DNA of 64,000 nt from Pseudonocardia halophobica (GCF_027922425.1 NZ_BSFQ01000017.1:62001-126000); one strand, 5' to 3'; positions 41,248 to 50,157 are shown, counted from the stretch's first letter. Translations and numbers: made by a program. The notes: generated by a model from the sequence alone, not told the origin.

Positions 41248-42363
41248 GTGAACCCCGACGTGGCAGCCGACCTGAAGGACCTCGCAACCACCCTGGAGGG
41301 CATCGAGGCGGTCACCGACGTCCCCGCGCTCAAGGCGGAGATCGCGGACCTGGAGGAGCAGGCGGGCGCCCCCGACCTGTGGAACGACACCGAGGCCGCG
41401 CAGAAGGTCACCAGCCGGCTCTCGCACGCCCAGGCCGAGCTGCGCCGGGTCGAGGACCTGCGCCGCCGGCTCGACGACCTCCCCGTGCTCTACGAGCTGG
41501 CCGAGGACGAGGGGGACGAGTCCGCGATCGCCGACGCGGACCGGGACCGCACGAAGCTCCGCGAGGAGATCGCCTCGCTCGAGGTGCGGACCCTGCTCTC
41601 CGGCGAGTACGACGAGCGCGAGGCGCTGGTGACGATCCGCTCCGAGGCGGGCGGGGTCGACGCCGCGGACTTCGCCGAGATGCTCATGCGGATGTACCTG
41701 CGCTGGGCCGAGCGGCACGGCTACGGGGTGGACGTCTACGACACCTCGTACGCGGAGGAGGCGGGCATCAAGTCCGCGACCTTCCAGGTCCACGCCCCCT
41801 ACGCGTACGGCACGCTGTCGATCGAGCAGGGCACGCACCGGCTGGTCCGCATCTCGCCGTTCGACAACCAGGGCCGCCGGCAGACGTCGTTCGCCGGCGT
41901 CGAGGTCACCCCGGTCGTCGAGTCGACCGACCACGTCGAGATCGACGAGAAGGACCTGCGCGTCGACGTCTACCGGTCGTCCGGGCCCGGCGGGCAGGGC
42001 GTCAACACCACGGACTCGGCCGTCCGGCTGACCCACATCCCCACCGGGATCGTGGTGTCCTGCCAGAACGAGCGCTCCCAGATCCAGAACAAGGCGACCG
42101 CGATGGTCGTGCTGCAGGCCAAGCTGCTCGCGCGCAAGCACGAGGAGGAGCGGGCGCTGATGGACTCGCTCAAGGACTCCGGATCCAGCTGGGGCAACCA
42201 GATGCGCTCCTACGTGCTGCACCCGTACCAGATGGTCAAGGACCTGCGGACCGAGTTCGAGGTCGGCAACCCGGGCGCGGTGCTCGACGGCGACATCGAC
42301 GGCTTCATCGAGGCGGGCATCCGCTGGCGTCGCAACCAGCAGCTCGAGGCGGAGAACGCGTGA
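41248..42363 (+). CDS. prfB: peptide chain release factor 2 (RF2)
   Basis: A 371-residue release factor reading UGA and UAA. The codon-recognition tripeptide Ser-Pro-Phe is at 203-205 (RISPFDNQ) and the peptidyl-hydrolysis GGQ at 248-250. The frame is continuous, so the programmed +1 frameshift that controls prfB in many bacteria is absent. GTG start eight bases after TAGCCT, with no usual Shine-Dalgarno, suggests a leaderless message. It heads the conserved prfB-ftsE-ftsX-smpB cluster. Confidence 0.96.
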   Translation: MNPDVAADLKDLATTLEGIEAVTDVPALKAEIADLEEQAGAPDLWNDTEAAQKVTSRLSHAQAELRRVEDLRRRLDDLPVLYELAEDEGDESAIADADRDRTKLREEIASLEVRTLLSGEYDEREALVTIRSEAGGVDAADFAEMLMRMYLRWAERHGYGVDVYDTSYAEEAGIKSATFQVHAPYAYGTLSIEQGTHRLVRISPFDNQGRRQTSFAGVEVTPVVESTDHVEIDEKDLRVDVYRSSGPGGQGVNTTDSAVRLTHIPTGIVVSCQNERSQIQNKATAMVVLQAKLLARKHEEERALMDSLKDSGSSWGNQMRSYVLHPYQMVKDLRTEFEVGNPGAVLDGDIDGFIEAGIRWRRNQQLEAENA

Positions 42364-42444
42364 TCGGACGAGCGGTAGCGCTGCTGCGCCGAGGGGGCCT
42401 GTCGGGTGACGGCCCGGTCATGATCCGCCGGTAACGTCCCGGCC

Positions 42445-43134
42445 GTGATCCGGCTGGAGCGCGTCACCAAGATGTACAGGACCTCGACGCGGCCCGCGCT
42501 GGACCGCGTCTCGGTCGAGGTGGGCAAGGGCGAGTTCGTCTTCCTCATCGGGCCGTCCGGTTCCGGGAAGTCGACCTTCCTGCGGCTGCTGCTGCGGGAG
42601 GACGTCCCGACCCGCGGCAAGATCTGGGTGACCGACCTCGACGTCGCGAAGCTGCCGCGGCGGAAGGTGCCCCGGCTGCGGCAGCGCATCGGCGTGGTGT
42701 TCCAGGACTTCCGGCTGCTCCCGAACAAGACCGTGGGTGAGAACGTCGCGTTCGCGCTCGAGGTGATCGGCAAGTCGCCCTCGACGATCCGCAAGGTCGT
42801 GCCCGAGGTGCTCGAGCTCGTCGGGCTCGAGGGCAAGGCCGACCGGATGCCCCACGAGCTCTCCGGCGGCGAGCAGCAGCGCGTGGCGATCGCCCGCGCG
42901 TTCGTGAACCGCCCGCTGGTCCTGCTGGCCGACGAGCCCACCGGCAACCTCGACCCCGACACCAGCCAGGACATCATGCTGCTGCTCGAGCGGATCAACC
43001 GCACCGGCACGACCGTCGTCATGGCGACCCACGACCACTCCATCGTCGACTCCATGCGACGGCGGGTGGTCGAGCTGGACATGGGCCGGGTCGTCCGGGA
43101 CGAGGCCCACGCGGTGTACGGGGTGGGCCGGTAG
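42445..43134 (+). CDS. ftsE: FtsE, cell-division ABC ATPase
   Basis: A 229-residue ATPase that works with FtsX to switch on peptidoglycan hydrolases at division. It has Walker A GPSGSGKST near 35, signature LSGGEQQR near 138 and Walker B LLADEPTG near 160. GTG start lies seven bases after TAACGT, so probably a leaderless message of its own. ftsX follows after 37 bases. Confidence 0.96.
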   Translation: MIRLERVTKMYRTSTRPALDRVSVEVGKGEFVFLIGPSGSGKSTFLRLLLREDVPTRGKIWVTDLDVAKLPRRKVPRLRQRIGVVFQDFRLLPNKTVGENVAFALEVIGKSPSTIRKVVPEVLELVGLEGKADRMPHELSGGEQQRVAIARAFVNRPLVLLADEPTGNLDPDTSQDIMLLLERINRTGTTVVMATHDHSIVDSMRRRVVELDMGRVVRDEAHAVYGVGR

Positions 43135-43171
43135 TGGGCACCGTCGACGTACGCCTCCCCGCGGAGGCGCC

Positions 43172-44086
43172 ATGAGAACCGACTTCGTCGTCCGGGAGGT
43201 CGCCACCGGCCTGCGCCGCAACGTCACGATGACCGCGGCGATGGTGCTGACCACCGCGATCTCGCTGCTCATGGTCGGCACCGGCCTGCTCGCGGTGAAG
43301 ACGATCGACGCCACCGAGGCCATCTACTCCGACCGCCTGGAGATCCGGGTCGCGCTCACCCAGGACGTGTCCACCGCGGACACGGACTGCACGCAGCCGA
43401 TCTGCGCGGGCCTGCGGTCCACCCTGGAGAACTCGCCGCTGGTGGCGGGCGTGACGTACGAGAACCAGCAGGAGGCGTACGAGCGCTTCCAGGAGCTGTT
43501 CGCCGGACAGTCGGTCGCCGAGCTCGCCCGGCCGCAGTCGCTGCCGGCCACGCTGCGGGTCAAGCTCGTCGACCAGGACGGGTCGACCGAGGCCGGGGCG
43601 GCCGCGGTGAAGCAGGCCATGGAGAACCAGGTCGGCGTGCGCACCGTGATCGACCAGCGCGACGTGGTCGCCAAGCTGTTCGACTTCCTCGGCGGCGTGC
43701 GGAACGTGACCTTCGCGCTGGCCCTGGTGCAGGCCGTCGCGGCGCTGATGCTGATCTCCAACACGGTCCAGGTCTCCGCCTACACCCGCCGCACCGAGGT
43801 GGGCGTGATGCGGCTGGTCGGCGCCACCCGCTGGTACACGCAGCTGCCGTTCCTGGTCGAGGCCGTGATCACCGGCGTGGTCGGCGCGGTGCTCGCGGGC
43901 GTCGGGCTGCTCGTCGGGAAGGTTGCCTTCATCGACTCCCTGCTGGCCGGGATCGCGCAGAACGGCGTGATCCCGCCCGTCACGCTCGCCGACGTCCTGA
44001 CGGTCTCGGCGTACCTGGTCCCGATCGGCGCCGTGATCGCGGGGATCACCGGCTACGTCACCCTGCGTCTCTATGTGAAGGTGTGA
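43172..44086 (+). CDS. ftsX: FtsX, cell-division membrane protein
   Basis: A 304-residue permease-like partner of FtsE. It has one helix near 20-42, an external domain with two cysteines (DTDCTQPICAG) that binds wall hydrolases such as RipC in actinobacteria, then three helices from about 180 to 300 with the conserved MRLVGATRW. ATG has GCGGAGGCGCC upstream. It is coupled in order with ftsE. Confidence 0.95.
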   Translation: MRTDFVVREVATGLRRNVTMTAAMVLTTAISLLMVGTGLLAVKTIDATEAIYSDRLEIRVALTQDVSTADTDCTQPICAGLRSTLENSPLVAGVTYENQQEAYERFQELFAGQSVAELARPQSLPATLRVKLVDQDGSTEAGAAAVKQAMENQVGVRTVIDQRDVVAKLFDFLGGVRNVTFALALVQAVAALMLISNTVQVSAYTRRTEVGVMRLVGATRWYTQLPFLVEAVITGVVGAVLAGVGLLVGKVAFIDSLLAGIAQNGVIPPVTLADVLTVSAYLVPIGAVIAGITGYVTLRLYVKV

Positions 44087-44114
44087 GGTGACCACCTCCG
44101 CGTAGGCTGGAGGG

Positions 44115-44600
44115 GTGAAGGAGAAAGGCCGCAAGGTGATCGCGCAGAACCGGCGCGCGCGTCACGACTACGCGGTGCTCGAGGAGTTCGAGGCCGGTGT
44201 GGCGCTCATGGGCACCGAGGTGAAGAGCCTGCGGCTGGGCCGGGCGTCGCTGGTCGACGCGTACGCCACCGTCGACGACGGCGAGGTGTTCCTGCGCGGC
44301 CTGCACATCCCCGAGTACACGCACGGCAGCTGGACCAACCACGAGCCGCGGCGCACCCGCAAGCTGCTGCTGCACAAGTACGAGATCGAGCGGCTGATCG
44401 GCAAGATCCGCGAGGGCGGGCTCACGCTCGTCCCGATGTCGCTCTACTTCAGCGACGGCAAGGTCAAGTGCGAGATCGCGCTGGCCCGCGGCAAGAAGAC
44501 CTACGACAAGCGGCAGGACCTGGCGAAGAAGGACGCCGAGCGGGACATGGCTCGGGCCATCGGCCGCGCCGCGAAGGGCCGGGCGAGGTCGCTCTCGTGA
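44115..44600 (+). CDS. smpB: SmpB, tmRNA-binding protein
   Basis: A 161-residue trans-translation factor that binds tmRNA and rescues stalled ribosomes. Family segments: IAQNRRARHDYAVLEEFEAG, GTEVKSLRLGRASL, and a basic C-terminal tail (RGKKTYDKRQDLAKKDAERD) that enters the empty mRNA channel. GTG is six bases after TAGGCT, a leaderless arrangement. Its partner tmRNA is 2.5 kb downstream on the same strand. Confidence 0.96.
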   Translation: MKEKGRKVIAQNRRARHDYAVLEEFEAGVALMGTEVKSLRLGRASLVDAYATVDDGEVFLRGLHIPEYTHGSWTNHEPRRTRKLLLHKYEIERLIGKIREGGLTLVPMSLYFSDGKVKCEIALARGKKTYDKRQDLAKKDAERDMARAIGRAAKGRARSLS

Positions 44601-45502
44601 CGCTCCCCGCGCCGCCCACGTCGGACGACGACGTCCCCCGCTGGATCGCCGACCTCGGCCTGCCCGGGCTGGTCGACGTCCACGTGCACTTCCTGCCCGA
44701 GCGGGTCCTCGACAAGGTGTGGGCCTACTTCGACCAGGCCCGCACGCACTACGGCATGGACTGGCCGATCCAGTACCGCACGCCCGAACCCGAGCGGGTC
44801 GCCACGCTGGAGAAGATCGGCGTGCTGCGGTTCGCGCCGCTGGTCTACCCGCACAAGCCCGGCATGGCGGCGTGGCTGACCGAGTGGGCGGCCGAGTTCG
44901 CGGCCGCCACCCCGGCCGCGGTCCGCACGGCCACCCTCTACGCCGAGCCCGGCGTCGAGGGGTACCTGGGCGCCGCCGTCGAGGGTGGGGCCCGGGCGGT
45001 GAAGGTGCACGTGCAGGTGGGGTCCTTCGACCCGCGCGACCCCCTGCTCGACGGGGCGTGGGGCCTGCTGGCCGAGGCCGGCGTCCCGGTGATCGTGCAC
45101 TGCGGGCACGGGCCCATCCCCGGCGAGCACACCGGGCTCGACGTCTTCGGCGAGGTCCTGGCCCGCCACCCGCGGCTCACGGCGGTGCTCGCCCACGCCG
45201 GGATGCCGGACTTCCACGCCGCGCTGGAGCTGGTGCACCGCTACGAGAACGTGCACCTGGACACCACGATGGTCGGCACGCCCTACGCCGAGGCGTTCGC
45301 GCCGCTGCCCTCGGACTGGCCCGCGCGGCTCGCCGAGATCCCCGGCCGGGTCGTCCTGGGCAGCGACTTCCCGAACATCCCGTACCCCTACGCCGAGCAG
45401 CTCCGCGCCATCGCGGACTGGGCGGCCGCGGACGACCGCCTCGGCGAAACCTTCCTCCGCTCGGTCCTCCACGACACGGGCACCCGCCTCCTGAGCCTCT
45501 GA
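44597..45502 (+). CDS. amidohydrolase family (metal-dependent hydrolase)
   Basis: A 301-residue TIM-barrel hydrolase of the amidohydrolase-2 group. Metal ligands are HVHF near 30, VIVHCGHG near 160, LAHAGMPDF near 200 and LGSDFPNIPY near 255. Decarboxylases and lactonases share this fold, so the reaction is open. Its GTG overlaps the smpB stop (GTGA), so it is translated from the smpB message although functionally unrelated, and it separates smpB from tmRNA. Confidence 0.85.
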   Translation: MTLPAPPTSDDDVPRWIADLGLPGLVDVHVHFLPERVLDKVWAYFDQARTHYGMDWPIQYRTPEPERVATLEKIGVLRFAPLVYPHKPGMAAWLTEWAAEFAAATPAAVRTATLYAEPGVEGYLGAAVEGGARAVKVHVQVGSFDPRDPLLDGAWGLLAEAGVPVIVHCGHGPIPGEHTGLDVFGEVLARHPRLTAVLAHAGMPDFHAALELVHRYENVHLDTTMVGTPYAEAFAPLPSDWPARLAEIPGRVVLGSDFPNIPYPYAEQLRAIADWAAADDRLGETFLRSVLHDTGTRLLSL

Positions 45503-45505
45503 CCC

Positions 45506-45545
45506 GTGAGCGGCGACTGCCCCTCTAGGGGCAGTTGCCACTCAC
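45506..45545. repeat. long intergenic inverted repeat, likely bidirectional terminator
   Basis: GTGAGCGGCGACTGCCCCT (45506-45524) pairs with AGGGGCAGTTGCCACTCAC (45527-45545), 17 of 19 positions, with a 2-base centre. It starts three bases after the amidohydrolase stop and lies between convergent genes. The compensated, near-perfect arms suggest a dispersed genomic repeat used as terminator. Confidence 0.6.
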
Positions 45546-45572
45546 AACCCGGGGTGAGCTGCGCGAACGGCG

Positions 45573-46481
45573 TCAGACGAGCAGGACCAGCCGGCCGCCG
45601 ATCCCGCCGCCGGCGAGCCGCTCGTGGGCCGCGGCCACGTCGTCGAGCGGGTAGGTTCCGGCCACGGTCAGGGTCAGCTCGCCCTTCGCCGCCAGCGCGG
45701 CGAGCTCGGCCAGCCGGACGCCGTCGGGTCGCACCATCGTCTGCACACTGCGGATCCCGCGCTCGGCGGGCACGGGCCCGGCGACGGTCACGAGGGTCCC
45801 ACGGTCCCGCACCGGCGCGAGCGCCGCGGCGCCGATCCCGGCCGTGTCGAGCACGCCGTCGACGCCGGTGGGCAGCGCGTCCCGGCGGACGACCTCGGCT
45901 CCGTACCCCCGCACCGCGGCCTCGTCGCGCGCCGACGCCGTGGCGAGCACCCGCAGCCCGGCCCGCACGGCCAGCTGCACGGCGAACGCCCCGACCCCGC
46001 CGGCCCCGCCGATGACCAGGAGGGACGACCCCTCCGGCGCAGCGAGGTCGTCGAGCGCCGCGGCGGCGGTGAGGGCGTTCAGCGGCAGGGTCGCGGCCGC
46101 CGCGACGTCCACACCCTCCGGTGCCGGTGCCACGTCCGCGGCCGGCACCACGACCTTCTCCGCCTGGGCCCCGACCGGCACCGCGAAGGCCGGGAGCACC
46201 GTGATCACCGCGTCGCCGGGCCGGAGCCCCTCGACCTCGGCGCCGACGGCGTCGACCTTCCCGGCGACGTCCCAACCCAGCCCCCGCACGAACGGCCCCT
46301 CGGGCGCCGGCGCCAGTCCGGCCTGCACCGTGAACCCGGAGCGGGTCGCCAGGTCGACCGGGTTCACGGTCGCGGCCTCCACCGCGATCCGCACCTCGCC
46401 CGGCCCCGGTTCGGGCTCGGGCACCTCTGCGACCTCGAGCACCTCGGGGCCACCGAACTCGCGGAACACCACTGCACGCAT
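45573..46481 (-). CDS. NADP-dependent quinone oxidoreductase (MDR, zinc-free)
   Basis: A 302-residue medium-chain reductase. It begins MRAVVFREFGGPEVLEV, has the GroES-like N-terminal domain and a cofactor-binding IGGAGGVGAFAVQLA near 150, with no zinc ligands, so it fits quinone or enone reductases. ATG 46481 has GAGGAG upstream. It is divergent from an HxlR gene with a shared operator, the usual layout for electrophile or disulfide-stress detoxification. Confidence 0.88.
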   Translation of the reverse strand: MRAVVFREFGGPEVLEVAEVPEPEPGPGEVRIAVEAATVNPVDLATRSGFTVQAGLAPAPEGPFVRGLGWDVAGKVDAVGAEVEGLRPGDAVITVLPAFAVPVGAQAEKVVVPAADVAPAPEGVDVAAAATLPLNALTAAAALDDLAAPEGSSLLVIGGAGGVGAFAVQLAVRAGLRVLATASARDEAAVRGYGAEVVRRDALPTGVDGVLDTAGIGAAALAPVRDRGTLVTVAGPVPAERGIRSVQTMVRPDGVRLAELAALAAKGELTLTVAGTYPLDDVAAAHERLAGGGIGGRLVLLV

Positions 46482-46528
46482 GTCGCTCTCCTCGTCGTCC
46501 GTGCTTCCAGAACTCACGCTAGGAGCGT

Positions 46529-46547
46529 TACTATCCGGCGGGTAGTA
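46529..46547. promoter_or_regulatory. HxlR operator between the divergent pair
   Basis: TACTATCC-GGC-GGGTAGTA is a 19-base imperfect palindrome (one mismatched pair) 37 bases before the HxlR start and 48 before the oxidoreductase start. HxlR/YodB-type regulators bind TACT-AGTA palindromes of this kind, so it should control both genes. Confidence 0.7.
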
Positions 46548-46584
46548 GTTACCTGGAAGTGCGTAGGAGAGCCGGAGGAGAGCC

Positions 46585-46998
46585 ATGGCGACCACGACCG
46601 CGGCCCAGCGTCGCGAGGCCGACCGCGCGGCCTACGACGCCTTCCTGGCCGCCTGCCCCTCGCGGATGGTGCTGGACCGGATCAGCGACAAGTGGGTCGG
46701 GTTGCTGCTCGCCGCGCTGGCCGACGGCCCGAAGCGGTACTCCGAGCTCGGCAGGCGCGTCGCCGGCGTCAGCCCGAAGATGCTCACGCAGACCCTGCGC
46801 GGCCTGGAGCGGGACGGGCTCGTGGAGCGCGAGGTGACGGCGGCCGTGCCCGTCCGGGTGGACTACCGGCTCACGCCGCTCGGTGCCGGGCTCCACCGGG
46901 CGGTGCTGCACGTCAAGGACTGGGCGGAGGCGCACGTCGAGGAGGTGCTCGCGGCGCGTGACCGGTACGACTCGCGGGCCGACACCGAATCGGGATGA
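46585..46998 (+). CDS. HxlR-family transcriptional regulator
   Basis: A 137-residue winged-helix regulator with Cys23 in the family position (AACPSRMVLDRISDKW), then LLAALADGPKRYSELGRRV and VSPKMLTQTLRGLERDGLVER. The conserved cysteine lets such proteins sense quinones, aldehydes or diamide. Divergent from the quinone oxidoreductase with a palindrome between them, it probably controls that gene and itself. GGAGGAGAGCC precedes the ATG. Confidence 0.93.
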   Translation: MATTTAAQRREADRAAYDAFLAACPSRMVLDRISDKWVGLLLAALADGPKRYSELGRRVAGVSPKMLTQTLRGLERDGLVEREVTAAVPVRVDYRLTPLGAGLHRAVLHVKDWAEAHVEEVLAARDRYDSRADTESG

Positions 46999-47055
46999 GC
47001 GGCGGGGGCGCGGGCGTTAGAATGGATCGACGGCCCGGCGTGCGGGTCGCGACAA

Positions 47056-47451
47056 GGGGGTGAACGGTCTCGACTCCTGAGGCGGACCGAGGGGAAGCGT
47101 GCCGAGGAAGACGACGATGAGCTCGTTAACCATGCGTCGTAACAAAATAAGTGCCGACGAGAGTCGCACTGTCCCGGCTCAGGGCGCCCGCGCGGACTTC
47201 GCGCTCGCTGCCTGATCCAGTAAGGGACTGTCGGCCCGGGGGTGTTCCCGCCCCGGTGCCCGGCATCAGCTAGGGGACTTCACCGTCCGGCCCGGTCGCC
47301 GGGGTCGGACGGGACACCAAACAGCGACTGGGATCGTCACACCGGCTCGTCCGTGAGACCGGTGGATCCGAGTAGAGACACAGCGGACTGCGCACGGAGA
47401 AGCCCTCGCAATGCGAAGGAGGACCCGGGTTCGATTCCCGGCACCTCCACC
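47056..47451 (+). ncRNA. ssrA: tmRNA (ssrA) with a 20-codon tag
   Basis: Transfer-messenger RNA. The 5' end GGGGGUG pairs with CACCUCC (47442-47448) to form the tRNA-like acceptor, and a GGGTTCGATTCCC T-arm lies at 47427-47439. The CCA end is not fully encoded. By comparison with the M. tuberculosis tmRNA the resume codon is GCC at 47153, giving a tag that begins ADESRTVP and ends ADFALAA before TGA at 47213-47215. At 20 residues it is longer than the 8-15 seen in most bacteria. TAGAAT at 47018-47023 is a likely -10. smpB is upstream. Confidence 0.95.
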
Positions 47452-47460
47452 CCTGGAGTT

Positions 47461-47492
47461 CAGGGCCCCGACCCGGACGGGTCGGGGCCCTG
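47461..47492 (+). terminator. terminator after tmRNA
   Basis: CAGGGCCCCGACCC (47461-47474) pairs perfectly with GGGTCGGGGCCCTG (47479-47492) around GGAC, starting about ten bases after the tmRNA 3' end. Confidence 0.85.
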
Positions 47493-47559
47493 ACCGTTCT
47501 CAGAGGCTGGCCGTCCTCGGAAGCAGGCCGTCCTCGGAAGCAGGCCGTTCTCAGAGGCA
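47492..47559. repeat. four 17-base tandem repeats
   Basis: Four units at 47492, 47509, 47526 and 47543. The middle two are identical (GGCCGTCCTCGGAAGCA); the outer two differ at a few positions. The last unit overlaps the 3' end and stop codon of the methyltransferase gene, so the array seems to have grown by copying the gene end into the intergenic space. Confidence 0.75.
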
Positions 47560-48714
47560 GACCAGGCCCCACGGCCGGTCCCGGACCCGCGTCATCACCA
47601 GCGTCGCCCGCCGGGATCCGCGCAGCTTGAGCCGCTTGTGCAGGGCGTCGACGTCCCCGGCGAGGCCGCGGCGGCGGATGTCCACGGCACCGATGTCGAG
47701 CTCGCGCAACCGCTGGGGGAGCCGCTTCTGGTCCCACGGCCCGGAGTCGATCACCTCGAGCGTGCGGGCGAACGGCGTCGCGACCGGCTCGTCGGCGGAC
47801 AGGAAGGCGATCCGGTCGTCGATCTTCCACGTCCCGGTGCGGCGGCCGAGCTCCTCCACGGCGCCGGCCCGCGTGACGGCCGGGTTCGGGTCGAGCAGGT
47901 ACCGGCCCGGGTCGCGCACCGCGACCGGCTCGCCCTCCACGGCGACGAGCGTGTCGCCTGAGGGCAGGACGGTCGCCCGGGCCCGGGTCGTCGCCAGGGC
48001 GGGGGACCAGGCCACGGCCTCCTTGAGGTCCCGGTCCACCGCCACGAACTCCAGCTCCCACCCCTCGGGGACGACGTCGTGGTCGAGGCCCGGGGCGGCC
48101 TTGATCCCGATCGCGGGGACCGGCAGGCCGAGGCACCAGTCGAACGGCGGCTCGCTGTCGCCGGTCCGCATCCGGCCGCGCGCCGAGCGCCGGGCCGGGT
48201 CCACGAACACCGCGTCGACGTCGGCCAGGTCGACCTCCCGGACGTCCGCGAGCAGGGTGCGGGCCTCGCCCCCGTAGATCGCGCCGTTGTGGCGGGCCAT
48301 CCACAGGTGCACCGGATCGCGGTCGACGGCCAGGACGTCCCGGCCGGGGGCGAGGGCGAGGAGGTCGCCGCCGATGCCGCAGCAGAGGTCCGCGACGTGG
48401 CGCGCGGAGGCGAACCGGGCCGCCCGGTGCCGTGCCACGATCTCCGGCGACGCCTGCTCCCAGCCCGCGCGCGTCAGGAACATCGTGCGAGCCCGGTCGA
48501 ACTTCCCCGCGGCCCGCTCGCGCAGCTGCGCCTGCGTGAGGGCCTCCGCGACCAGCGGCGCGGGGTAGGTGCGGCGCAGTGCGGTCCCGAGCCGGAGGGC
48601 GGCGTCGTCGGTGAGCGGGCGCCCCTCGAGCCCGGCCGCGATCGCCGCGAAGAGCTCGGCGCCCGTCGGTCCCGCCAGTTCGTGCAGGCGAGCCAGCATT
48701 TCGTCCGTGTCCAC
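47551..48714 (-). CDS. SAM-dependent methyltransferase with THUMP-like domain
   Basis: A 387-residue protein. A class I methyltransferase core has ADLCCGIGGDLLAL near 110 and VDPARRSARG near 175; a C-terminal THUMP-like domain follows (GAVDIRRRGLAGD...LHKRLKLRGSRRATLVMTR). This layout suggests an RNA methyltransferase, target unknown. The GTG start lies nine bases after TAGCCT. Its 3' end is part of the 17-base tandem array. Confidence 0.85.
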   Translation of the reverse strand: MDTDEMLARLHELAGPTGAELFAAIAAGLEGRPLTDDAALRLGTALRRTYPAPLVAEALTQAQLRERAAGKFDRARTMFLTRAGWEQASPEIVARHRAARFASARHVADLCCGIGGDLLALAPGRDVLAVDRDPVHLWMARHNGAIYGGEARTLLADVREVDLADVDAVFVDPARRSARGRMRTGDSEPPFDWCLGLPVPAIGIKAAPGLDHDVVPEGWELEFVAVDRDLKEAVAWSPALATTRARATVLPSGDTLVAVEGEPVAVRDPGRYLLDPNPAVTRAGAVEELGRRTGTWKIDDRIAFLSADEPVATPFARTLEVIDSGPWDQKRLPQRLRELDIGAVDIRRRGLAGDVDALHKRLKLRGSRRATLVMTRVRDRPWGLVCL

Positions 48715-48887
48715 CGCCGGGAGAGGCTACCGACGATCAGCTGGGTGGCGGGCGTCGGTCCGGGCGCCGCAGGTTCCGGGACGAGAGGGCCGTCCGCGGC
48801 GTGCACGCCCTTCCCGGCACCCGGTGACGAACCCGGCCCTTAACCCGATCGCGTAGCGTTGCCAACGATCGGGACGGAAGGGGCGAC

Positions 48888-50156
48888 GTGGCCACGACGG
48901 GGGACGCCGTGCCGGCGCGCACGCGGGTGCGCATGCCGCGGGAGATCTGGGTACTGGTGGTGGCGGCCTTCGTGGTCGCCATCGGCTTCGGGATCGTGGC
49001 CCCGGCGCTGCCGGCCTTCGCCCGCACGTTCGACGTCGGGGTGGCGGCCGCCTCCGCGGTGATCAGCCTGTTCGCGGCGTTCCGGCTCGCCTTCGCCCCG
49101 GTGAGCGGGCGGCTGGTCGGCCGGTTCGGCGAGCTGCGCGTCTACACCGTCGGGCTGGTGATCGCCGCGGCCTCGGTGGGGCTGACGGCGGCGGCGCAGA
49201 GCTACTGGCAGCTGCTGCTGTTCCGGGGCGTCGGCGGCATCGGCTCCACCATGTTCACCGTCTCCGCGATCTCGCTGCTGGTGCGGCTCGCCCCGCCCGA
49301 GGCGCGCGGGCGGGCGTCGGGGATGTGGGCGACGGGGTTCCTGCTGGGCAACATCGCGGGGCCGCTGGCGGGCGGCGGCCTGATCGCGGTGAGCCTGCGC
49401 GCGCCGTTCCTGGTGTACGCGGCGGCGTTGCTGTGCGCGATGTTGGTGTCGGTCCCGCTGCTGCGGGGGCGGACGGGCGATCGCGCCGGGACCGATCCCG
49501 CCGAGGCCGCCGCCACCTTCCCGACGGCGATCCGGCACCCCGCCTACCGCGCGGCGCTGGTGGCGAGCTTCGCCAACGGCTGGACCGTGTTCGGGGTCCG
49601 CGTGGCGCTGGTGCCGCTGTTCGTGGTCGAGGCGCTGCGGCAGAGCGAGACGTGGGCGGGGTTCGCGCTCGCCGTCTTCGCCGCCGGCAACGCCGCGACC
49701 CTGCTCGTCTCCGGTCGGCTCGCCGACCGCCGCGGCCGCAAGCCCCCGGTGCTGGCCGGTCTCGTGGTGTCCGCGATCGCGACCGGCCTGCTGGGGTTCG
49801 CGCCGTCGTCCGGACTTTTCCTGGCGTTGTCGCTGGTCGCCGGCGTCGGCAGCGGGCTGGTCAACCCGCCGATGACCGCCGCGGTCGCCGACGTGATCGG
49901 CAGCCGGGCCCGCGGCGGCACGGTGCTGGCGGGCTTCCAGATGGCCGCCGACGTCGGGGCCATCGTCGGGCCCCTGGCCGCCGGTGCCGTGGCCCAGGCG
50001 GCCGGGTTCGGGCTCGCCTTCGCCCTCACCGGCGTGGTCTCGATCATCGCGCTGGGCTTCTGGCTGCGCGCGCCCGAGACCCTCCCGCGCCCGCACGACC
50101 ACTGTGACGCCACCGCCGAGACGGTCGCGGGGGAGCGCGCGGTCGGGGCGGAGTAG
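48888..50156 (+). CDS. MFS transporter (drug/metabolite efflux type)
   Basis: A 422-residue transporter with twelve predicted membrane helices in two halves. The inter-helix motif GRLVGRFGELR near 75 and its counterpart GRLADRRGRKPP near 285 mark the two domains. It resembles DHA-type exporters. GTG start with GGAAGGGGCGAC upstream; CCCGATCG/CGATCGGG (48844-48851, 48866-48873) in the promoter may be an operator. The substrate is unknown. Its end almost touches the convergent allophanate operon. Confidence 0.88.
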   Translation: MATTGDAVPARTRVRMPREIWVLVVAAFVVAIGFGIVAPALPAFARTFDVGVAAASAVISLFAAFRLAFAPVSGRLVGRFGELRVYTVGLVIAAASVGLTAAAQSYWQLLLFRGVGGIGSTMFTVSAISLLVRLAPPEARGRASGMWATGFLLGNIAGPLAGGGLIAVSLRAPFLVYAAALLCAMLVSVPLLRGRTGDRAGTDPAEAAATFPTAIRHPAYRAALVASFANGWTVFGVRVALVPLFVVEALRQSETWAGFALAVFAAGNAATLLVSGRLADRRGRKPPVLAGLVVSAIATGLLGFAPSSGLFLALSLVAGVGSGLVNPPMTAAVADVIGSRARGGTVLAGFQMAADVGAIVGPLAAGAVAQAAGFGLAFALTGVVSIIALGFWLRAPETLPRPHDHCDATAETVAGERAVGAE

Positions 50157-50157
50157 C

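Noticed and set aside
41248..42363. Programmed frameshift in prfB
   Set aside because: The frame is continuous from GTG to stop with full family length, so no frameshift site is needed.
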